Shown here: positions 58,072 through 64,000 of the stretch, piece by piece
Layout: every line of letters begins with the position of its first letter
Numbering within the stretch: position 1 is the stretch's first letter
Assembly (NCBI RefSeq): GCF_028471945.1
Contig: NZ_CP110128.1
Coordinates: 3,522,501-3,586,500 of the forward strand
DNA: 64,000 bases
Direction of reading: 5' to 3'
DNA from: Pseudomonas sp. WJP1
Lineage (GTDB): Bacteria > Pseudomonadota > Gammaproteobacteria > Pseudomonadales > Pseudomonadaceae
Made by a program: the position numbers and the translations under genes
The notes under the pieces: generated by a model
Databases searched by the model: none
The model's input: only the letters and a program-made list of their open reading frames with translations
What the model was told of the DNA's origin: nothing

Positions 58072-59457
58072 TCAGGTGTGAGCCTTTGCAGCAAGTGTTT
58101 GAGATGCACAGCCTTGGCCAGGCTGCAGGGTTTGTTCGATGGCCAGGCCGCAGGCGAGTAATTCATCGTCATGTCCTTGGGGCAGAGAAAACAGCATGGA
58201 AGTCGGCAGCCCCTGAGCATCGGTACCGGAGGGCATGGCCAGCCCCGGCATGTTCAGGAAGCTGCCGATCATGGTCAGCGACAGGGTCGCGATATTCGTG
58301 GCGGTGAACAGCTCATCGTCCTGCTCAAGCGGTGCCAATAAAGGCGCCACGTGCATCACCGTCGGCATGATCAGCACCGCGCCATCCAGCTCCGTAGCGA
58401 CGGACGCGATCAACCTGGCCCGGGCAGACCTGATAGTTCTGGCACGTTCGGCAGGAATCTTCGCGGCCACGTGCAGCCTTGCGCTGACACGACGATCCAC
58501 TTGAGCCCCTTGCGGGCCCAGCACCACGTCGCGCAGTTGCTCCCATGCCTCGATGGCGCCAAGCCAGCCGTCACGAACAATGAGTTGCCGAACCTGCTGA
58601 ACGCTGTCGAGGATTGCGAATTCGACCCAGGCGCCCGCCGCGCGCAATCGTTCAACGCAATGCAACAGGTTTTGCAGTACAGCCGGCGCCAGTCGGGCAT
58701 CGTCAAGCACACCCTGCTCGACCACGAACCGGTTCCCGGAAAGCGAACGCGCTTCTATCGAAGGATCGGTCAGCCCGCGCATGGCGGCATCGAGTAACAC
58801 GCAGTCCCTCACGGTGCGAGCCATTGGCCCGAGGCTGTCCAGGCTTGGTGCCAATGGATGGACGCCGCCCAGGTCATAACGCTCGGGGGAGCTTTTGAAG
58901 CCCACCAGACCGTTGAATGCGGCAGGCACGCGGATCGAACCACCCGTGTCGCTACCGATGGCGGCGCAGACGATTCCCCTCTGCACAGCCACCGCCGAGC
59001 CCGACGAGGAACCGCCTGGCGCCCGGGGTTCGACACCCGGAAAATCCGCCGTAGGCGTGCCGAAGTTCGGGTTCAGACCGAGGCCCGAAAACGCAAATTC
59101 GTTCATGCCGGTTTTCCCCAACGCGATCATTCCTTGGGCCTTCATGGCAGCGACAACGGTCGCATCGGCGGTGGCGGCAGGTTCGCCGACCCGGGTCAAG
59201 GAGCCGAGCAGCGTCTTGCTGCCTCGAACATCAAACAAATCCTTCACTGCGAACGGCACACCATCCAACGGTCCCAACTGACATTGATTCGCCCGCCGGA
59301 TATCAGCGGCACGTGCCTGCGCCATCGCCTGCTCTTCAAAGAGCTCGGTGAACACATACTCGCTCGCCCTGGTACGGATGAGCGCGGCGGCCACCAACTC
59401 GACGGCGGTCACCCTTCCCTTCGCCAGGGCTGCTGCTGTTTCAGTCAATGTCGCCAT
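58072..59457 (-). CDS. Amidase (amidase signature family)
   Basis: The 461-residue enzyme has the amidase-signature triad: Lys in VPFAVKDLFDVRG, and Ser/Ser in APGGSSSGSAVAVQRG and GSDTGGSIRVPAAFNG. It hydrolyses an amide to acid and ammonia; the family is broad, and the substrate here is unknown. ATG 59457 is used because GAGG is about ten bases before it; ATG 59466 is too close to the same site. It sits between the SDR and RidA genes on the same strand and is probably co-transcribed. Gene context suggests amides or ureido compounds. Confidence 0.9.
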   Translation of the reverse strand: MATLTETAAALAKGRVTAVELVAAALIRTRASEYVFTELFEEQAMAQARAADIRRANQCQLGPLDGVPFAVKDLFDVRGSKTLLGSLTRVGEPAATADATVVAAMKAQGMIALGKTGMNEFAFSGLGLNPNFGTPTADFPGVEPRAPGGSSSGSAVAVQRGIVCAAIGSDTGGSIRVPAAFNGLVGFKSSPERYDLGGVHPLAPSLDSLGPMARTVRDCVLLDAAMRGLTDPSIEARSLSGNRFVVEQGVLDDARLAPAVLQNLLHCVERLRAAGAWVEFAILDSVQQVRQLIVRDGWLGAIEAWEQLRDVVLGPQGAQVDRRVSARLHVAAKIPAERARTIRSARARLIASVATELDGAVLIMPTVMHVAPLLAPLEQDDELFTATNIATLSLTMIGSFLNMPGLAMPSGTDAQGLPTSMLFSLPQGHDDELLACGLAIEQTLQPGQGCASQTLAAKAHT

Positions 59458-59490
59458 CGTATCCATACCTCTATCACACGGGTTTTTGCT

Positions 59491-59958
59491 TCAGTGCAGC
59501 TCGACAATCAATTCAACTTCGACGCAGGCGCCGGTCGGAATCTGCGCCACACCGAACGCACTCCTGGCGTGCTTGCCCGACTCGCCGAGGATTTCTTCCA
59601 ACAGATCGGAAAAACCATTGGCGACGATGTGATGGTCGGTGTACTCGCCGGTGCTGTTCACCAGGCACAGCACTTTGACGATCCGGGCAATGCGCGCCAG
59701 ATCGCCCGTCGCGGCCTGTAGCGTTCCGAGCACATCGATGGCGATGGCGCGAGCGGCACGCACGCCGGTTTCGGTATCAGTGTCCTTGCCCAGTTGGCCA
59801 ACCCAGGGCTTTGCGTCGCGCTTGGAAACATGCCCGGACAGAAACAGAAGTTTTCCGGTTTGAACAAACGAAACATAAGAGGCCGCCGGTTTCCCCGGAG
59901 AAACAAGCGCTATACCGGCGGCTGAAATACGCTCATAAATTGCACCCGAGTTATTCAT
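59491..59958 (-). CDS. RidA-family enamine/imine deaminase
   Basis: The 155-residue protein has the RidA pattern: GKLLFLSGHVSKRD near residue 35, RIVKVLCLVNSTGEY and HARSAFGVAQIPTGACVEVE, in which the Arg of R-S-A-F-G-V-x-x-L-P is conserved. It destroys reactive enamines or imines made by PLP enzymes such as the diaminopropionate lyase. It is a little longer than the canonical 128 residues. GGGAG precedes the ATG. It heads the leftward amidase-SDR-aldolase set and is divergent from the LysR gene. Confidence 0.92.
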   Translation of the reverse strand: MNNSGAIYERISAAGIALVSPGKPAASYVSFVQTGKLLFLSGHVSKRDAKPWVGQLGKDTDTETGVRAARAIAIDVLGTLQAATGDLARIARIVKVLCLVNSTGEYTDHHIVANGFSDLLEEILGESGKHARSAFGVAQIPTGACVEVELIVELH

Positions 59959-60144
59959 TTGAACTCCCAGTAAAATAATCACTTGGTTATTATTAGTTGC
60001 GCTCGAGCTGCAAACCTTATTGAACTTTCCGAGCCGGATTTCATACCCGCAGATTCGACGAATAACAGCCTTGATACAAGTTACAATTTTCAGCTAACCT
60101 GTAAATCAAACTAACGATTAAACGTCGTACTCGAGGGACATCCA

Positions 60145-61047
60145 ATGCCGACGATTCCGCCGCTGGCCTGCCTCAGAGCGTTCGAAGCCACCGCTCGTCT
60201 ACGCAGCGTGACCAAAGCCGCAGCGGAGCTGAACGTCACGCATCCGGCTATCAGTCACCAGATCAAACAACTCGAAGATCATTTTGGTGTGCCCATGCTG
60301 CAGCGCGTCGGCCGGGGTGTTGTCCCGACCCCGGTCGGCGAGCAGTTTTCACACCTGTTGACCGATGCGTTCCAGCAAATCCAGAACTTCTGCGAGGACG
60401 TGATCCGGGCCAAGAATGGCCGGTCCATTGCGGTCGCCTCAGTGGCCTCCTTTGCGTCACGGTGGTTGATCCCGCGCCTTCCGAAATTCATGGCGGCTCA
60501 TCCCGATATCGACATCAGGGTGATTTACGCCCCCCATGAAACCGATGAGATGCGCGCCGACTGTGATGTACTGATCCGTTACCAGGAAACGCCTGTCACC
60601 GGGAGCGAAGTGGGCGTGCCGTTGTTTTCCGGTGAGTCTCGCCCGTTGTGCAGTCCCTCGTTCGTAGCGCGTTACGGCGATCTCTCGACGCCGGAAAAAA
60701 TTGCCCGCGTGCCCTTGCTGCACGACAACGACCGCAATATCTGGACGGCCTGGTTTCACTCCGCCGGGCTGGATCTGGCGGCGCCTTTGGGCGGCATCAT
60801 TTATGAAGACTTCAACTTGATGAGCACTGCCGCCATCGCCGGTCATGGCGTCGCGTTGTGCCCGGTCGAACTGGTCAGGGCCGATATCGAACAGAAAAAC
60901 CTGGTGGTGTTGTCGGACGTTGGCGTCAAGTGCAACGGCAACTACCTGTTGTTGCATCGCAAAGTGCCGAGTTCGTCGGTGCTTGCCTTTCGCGACTGGC
61001 TGCTCAAGGAAGTCAAAAGTGCCGGCAGCCAGCCGGCACACTCCTGA
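60145..61047 (+). CDS. LysR-family regulator, GcvA-like
   Basis: The 300-residue protein opens PPLACLRAFEATARLRSVTK and has the helix-turn-helix AAAELNVTHPAISHQIKQLE, which is typical of GcvA-type regulators. The effector domain has SVASFASRWLIPRLPKF and a binding-site core IYEDFNLMSTAAIAGHGVAL. It is divergent from the RidA-amidase operon and abuts the convergent racemase-like gene. It is the probable local regulator of one or both sets. The start is preceded by GAGGGACATCC. Confidence 0.9.
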   Translation: MPTIPPLACLRAFEATARLRSVTKAAAELNVTHPAISHQIKQLEDHFGVPMLQRVGRGVVPTPVGEQFSHLLTDAFQQIQNFCEDVIRAKNGRSIAVASVASFASRWLIPRLPKFMAAHPDIDIRVIYAPHETDEMRADCDVLIRYQETPVTGSEVGVPLFSGESRPLCSPSFVARYGDLSTPEKIARVPLLHDNDRNIWTAWFHSAGLDLAAPLGGIIYEDFNLMSTAAIAGHGVALCPVELVRADIEQKNLVVLSDVGVKCNGNYLLLHRKVPSSSVLAFRDWLLKEVKSAGSQPAHS

Positions 61048-61809
61048 TCAGAACTCGAACAGACGGCCAAACCCTTGCACCGAGGGGCTGGCCTTGCCCA
61101 GGCGCAACGCATGCCAGAACGTTGCTTGATTGCTGGTGATCACCACTTTGCCGGTGGCGCGCTCCAGCCGCTCGATCACGTTCAATGAGCGAATGGCCGT
61201 GCAGGACAGGAAGATTGCATCCACCGACTTCCAGTCCAGTTCGAGCGCCTGTTGGTAGAGGACTTCTTCGCTGATGCGCGCATGGGTATCGTCCAGGTCG
61301 ATACCCAGGCAAGCCACGCTGTGCACCTCAAAACCCTGCCCCTGCATGAATGCCACCGCCGTCTCGGTCACCGATGGCGTGTAGGGCGTGAGTATCGCAA
61401 TGCGACGGGCACCGACCGCTCTCAGCGCCTCGGTCACAGCGGTCGCCGGATTGGTCACTGCAACGCCTGGACGCCCCAGTTGCACCGCCGCTTCGATCTG
61501 CGCGGCGCCGATCAGCATCGACGCCGCGGTGCACGCAAACACCACGACATCCAGCCGCGAATTGGGCAGGATCAGGTGCGCAACCTGGGGTATGTCGGCT
61601 TCAAACGCGCGAAAGGTCGCTTCCGAATTTGGCTCGCCCTGGCGAATGCGCGAGGTGAACACGCTGACGTCGTCGTCCGCGGCCAAACGGTGAAAATCGC
61701 GCTCGATGGCAATGTCTGCCGCCAGTGCAATCAGGCCGATTCGTAGCTGCTCGCCATACGCCGGGCCAGTGGGCGCGGCGATCTGGACGCTGTTTATCTG
61801 CACAGTCAT
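61048..61809 (-). CDS. Maleate-isomerase / Asp-Glu racemase superfamily protein
   Basis: The 253-residue protein has the two catalytic cysteines of this superfamily, VVFACTAASMLIG and FLSCTAIRS, and ILTPYTPSVTETAV, typical of maleate cis-trans isomerase and arylmalonate decarboxylase-like members. It may isomerise or racemise an acid derived from the cluster. ATG 61809 has GGAG upstream. It is 13 bases after the DSD1-like gene end and in the same leftward operon, which includes the M20 gene. Hydantoin racemase-like activity is another possibility. Confidence 0.87.
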   Translation of the reverse strand: MTVQINSVQIAAPTGPAYGEQLRIGLIALAADIAIERDFHRLAADDDVSVFTSRIRQGEPNSEATFRAFEADIPQVAHLILPNSRLDVVVFACTAASMLIGAAQIEAAVQLGRPGVAVTNPATAVTEALRAVGARRIAILTPYTPSVTETAVAFMQGQGFEVHSVACLGIDLDDTHARISEEVLYQQALELDWKSVDAIFLSCTAIRSLNVIERLERATGKVVITSNQATFWHALRLGKASPSVQGFGRLFEF

Positions 61810-61822
61810 GGGAAACTCCGAT

Positions 61823-63157
61823 TTAAAAGAACGTGCGAATGGCCGATTCAACGTTGTAGTGGTCGTCGACCAGCAGGATCACTTGCCACTTGTCGAACGT
61901 GGTGCACGGATGGGAAATGCCAAAACCGATCAAGTCACCGACCTTCACCGTGGAGTCTGCGTGGCACTCCACAAATGCGTGTTGGTCGTTGAGGCGGGTC
62001 ACCTTGTAGTCCGCGCCCAAGGGTTGCGGTGCCGCGCCCAGTGCGGGGGTGTAATGCAAGCGGGCGATCGGCATTTCGAAGTCGAAACTGATGTCACGCT
62101 TGCCTACCGTCACAATCAATGTGTCCGGCTCCGGCCGGGACTGCACGACGCCCCAGACCTCGAGCCCGCCTTGCAGCGCAGGCGCTATGGTGGCCAGCGT
62201 TGGGGTACGGGCAACCAGGCGGTCGAAGGCGCGGGCGTAGGCCAGGTGATCGTGGGCCAGATAGCAACCGCTACGGATCACCACGACCTGGCCCTGAGGC
62301 GCGCGCCATTGACTCAGGCGCTGCACAACGACGTCGAAATACTCGGAGCCGCCACTGGACAGCACCACTTCCCCCGGCGCAAAAAATCCGGCCTGGAGAA
62401 AGTCGCTGGCCAATGCCAGCATGCTTTCGAGCATCGCTTCAATACGCCCCAGCTTTTCCTCCTCCGCCAACCCGGGAAACACGCTTTCGTAGGACTCCAG
62501 GCCGCGCAGCTCCACCACCGGACTTGATGCGATGCGTTGCGCAAGTTCTGCCGCGACGGCCATATCACGCACACCCGTACGGCCGCCCTGGGCACCCACT
62601 TCCAGCAATACGCCGAGCTTGCGCCGCGGTACCCGGCCTTCGGCCCCTCGGATCAGCGCATCCAGCGTGGCGATCGAGTCGACGATCACTATCAACTCAG
62701 CGCCTTGCGCCCGCTCCAACTCATCGTAAATCAGCGCAATGTTCTGCCGGCCGACCAGTTGATTGGCAATCAGGATTCGCGGCACACCGAACGCCCTCAA
62801 TACCGCGACCTGATTGGCTGTGGCCGCCGTCAGCGCCCATGCACCGTCTTCCAGCTGGCTTCTGAACAACTGCGGTGACATGGTTGTCTTGACGTGCGGG
62901 GCAATGCGCGCGCCGGTCGTACGCAAGAAGGCTTTCATCCATTCGCGATTGCCGGCCAGGGCTGATTTTTTCAGGACTGCGACGGGGAACGCGGTGTCCT
63001 CCTGCAGCACATTCCAGCCCTGCTTGCCAATGTCACCGAAGGCCATGGGCGACAGCGCCGGCGGCAAGCCTTTGGTGGTGCCATCGACCGTTTGTTCGTC
63101 GATGGCCTGCAAGGCATGGGTCAACGCCAATGGCAGGCGTGCGGATAGCTCACTCAT
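61823..63157 (-). CDS. DSD1-like PLP enzyme (D-amino acid deaminase/D-threonine aldolase family)
   Basis: The 444-residue fold type III enzyme has the PLP lysine in RIAPHVKTTMSPQL (~90), and a metal-binding C-terminal part with VECHADSTVKVGDLIGFGIS and HPCTTFDKW, the His/Cys pattern of the D-serine dehydratase and D-threonine aldolase group. The family acts on D-hydroxyamino acids. ATG 63157 is chosen because GAGGGT lies about seven bases upstream; the overlapping ATG 63163 is too near. It is downstream of the M20 gene by ten bases, in the same operon. Confidence 0.88.
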   Translation of the reverse strand: MSELSARLPLALTHALQAIDEQTVDGTTKGLPPALSPMAFGDIGKQGWNVLQEDTAFPVAVLKKSALAGNREWMKAFLRTTGARIAPHVKTTMSPQLFRSQLEDGAWALTAATANQVAVLRAFGVPRILIANQLVGRQNIALIYDELERAQGAELIVIVDSIATLDALIRGAEGRVPRRKLGVLLEVGAQGGRTGVRDMAVAAELAQRIASSPVVELRGLESYESVFPGLAEEEKLGRIEAMLESMLALASDFLQAGFFAPGEVVLSSGGSEYFDVVVQRLSQWRAPQGQVVVIRSGCYLAHDHLAYARAFDRLVARTPTLATIAPALQGGLEVWGVVQSRPEPDTLIVTVGKRDISFDFEMPIARLHYTPALGAAPQPLGADYKVTRLNDQHAFVECHADSTVKVGDLIGFGISHPCTTFDKWQVILLVDDHYNVESAIRTFF

Positions 63158-63167
63158 GCACATACCC

Positions 63168-64000
63168 TCAAGCCAGGTAGCGCAGGGCAATATCGGCGAA
63201 AATTCGCGCCGAGGCTTCGAGCTTGTCGAGTTCGACGTACTCGTCCACCGAGCCGCTTTTGCCGACTTCGCCAGGGCCGATGATGACCATGGGCACATTG
63301 AGTGCCGGCGCCAGGACCGCCGCGTCCGAGTAGTAGGAGACCCCGGTTACCAGTGGCTGCGCGCCCCGTTCGGCGACTACCGACGCTACGCACAGGTCAA
63401 CAAAGGGATGCTCGGCCGGGGTGTCCACCGGTGGTTTGACGTCCACCAGGTCGATGCTGACGTGAGGCCCTGCAATCGTCCGAAACTGGGCAATCACATC
63501 GTCTGCGGTCAAGCCGGGTACGGTGCGAATGTCGATGCTCGCCGTGCACTGCGGCGCAATCAGCGGCCAGGAAATACCGCCCTGGATCAGGCCGACGTTC
63601 ACGGTTGGCGAGCCGAGCAAGGGGTGAACCGGCGATTCAACCTTAAGGTCACGCACACGGCAGAGAAATTCCGCCATGCGCAGGATGGCGCTGCCGCGAT
63701 CCCCGGTGCGGTTTTCGGAGAAGGCGTTATGCCCGTATTCACCCTTGGCCGTCGCTTGCAGCCACAACGCACCTTTCTCGGCGATGAACACATCGAGGGA
63801 CGTCGGTTCGCTGACCAGCAAGGCCCCACTGCCATCGAGAATCCCGCTGTCGAGCATGTGCCTGGCGCCCAGGCAACTGGAGTTTTCCGCGGCACTGAAG
63901 GCCAGGATCAGATCGCCCTGCAATGGCTCGTTGCTTTGCTTGACGGCGATACCGGCGACGACCATCGCTGCCAGCGCCGCTTTCATGTCGGTAGCGCCGC
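63168..64000 (-). CDS. M20-family peptidase/deacetylase (partial)
   Basis: The gene runs off the right edge; 277 residues of the C-terminal part are visible. GATDMKAALAAMVVAGIAV matches the metal-loop region of ArgE/DapE-type enzymes. The catalytic glutamate pair, usually EE, reads AAENSSCLGARHM, so the first Glu is kept and the second is Asn. EYGHNAFSE includes the dimerisation-domain His. It is the first gene of an operon with the DSD1-like and racemase-like genes. It probably removes an acyl group from an N-acyl (perhaps D-) amino acid, which the DSD1-like enzyme could then process. Confidence 0.85.
   Translation of the reverse strand, partial: GATDMKAALAAMVVAGIAVKQSNEPLQGDLILAFSAAENSSCLGARHMLDSGILDGSGALLVSEPTSLDVFIAEKGALWLQATAKGEYGHNAFSENRTGDRGSAILRMAEFLCRVRDLKVESPVHPLLGSPTVNVGLIQGGISWPLIAPQCTASIDIRTVPGLTADDVIAQFRTIAGPHVSIDLVDVKPPVDTPAEHPFVDLCVASVVAERGAQPLVTGVSYYSDAAVLAPALNVPMVIIGPGEVGKSGSVDEYVELDKLEASARIFADIALRYLA

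Overview
The window reads as chromosomal DNA of a Pseudomonas, most likely of the P. fluorescens group. The grounds are high-GC codon use, Anr-type TTGAT-N4-ATCAA boxes, a gcd-oprB glucose pair, a detached pcaIJ pair preceded by a PcaR-like box, and many LysR, sigma-54 and Lrp regulated catabolic clusters. The genus is inferred from gene content and recalled protein similarity; no search was run. I saw no rRNA, tRNA, CRISPR array, complete insertion sequence or prophage.

Region 1 (1-11752) is a low-oxygen stress block. It holds three tandem-domain universal stress proteins, a zinc alcohol dehydrogenase, an Anr/FNR-like regulator with four candidate cluster cysteines, a beta-CASP metallo-beta-lactamase protein, an Hsp20, a P1B-5-type metal ATPase fused to a hemerythrin domain, a small membrane protein and a free hemerythrin. 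At least seven FNR-type boxes lie upstream; for most genes a start at box centre +41.5 fits the start codon. Two relics sit in the block: the tail of an alcohol dehydrogenase behind the anr-like gene, and the C-terminus of a phosphoketolase.

Region 2 (11753-26426) starts with 1.3 kb of gene-poor, AT-rich DNA with palindromes. It then carries a threonine dehydratase with a leader-peptide attenuator, a VOC protein, a HypT-like LysR regulator facing a dicarboxylate/amino-acid symporter and a two-domain Asp/Glu racemase, DUF1206 and TspO membrane proteins, the PQQ glucose dehydrogenase (gcd) with an OprB porin, and pcaI-pcaJ.

Region 3 (26427-37631) is an accessory island. Its core is a compact run of hydrolases: an HExxH gluzincin-like protein, a ComEC-like metallo-beta-lactamase protein, a 33-residue microprotein, an amidase-patatin fusion and a DUF2235 alpha/beta hydrolase. 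Two membrane-anchored unknowns, a secreted ricin-type lectin made of 141-bp repeats, a relic of an AAA+ ATPase and a thymidylate-kinase-like protein follow. This is the best candidate for an undescribed system.

Region 4 (37632-53272) has an AcoR-type sigma-54 activator facing a flavin monooxygenase that has a clear -24/-12 promoter, a secreted endonuclease I, an orphan MazE-like protein and DUF190. A LysR-controlled, translationally coupled acyl-CoA catabolic operon follows (NDP-forming acyl-CoA synthetase, two crotonases, an aldehyde dehydrogenase), then an MFS transporter, a bicupin and a patatin.

Region 5 (53269-64000) is a nitrogen-compound catabolic cluster: diaminopropionate ammonia-lyase, N-carbamoyl-amino-acid/allantoate-type hydrolase, Lrp regulator, RraA-type aldolase, divergent SDR, amidase, RidA, LysR regulator, maleate-isomerase/racemase-like protein, DSD1-like PLP enzyme and an M20 peptidase cut by the window end.
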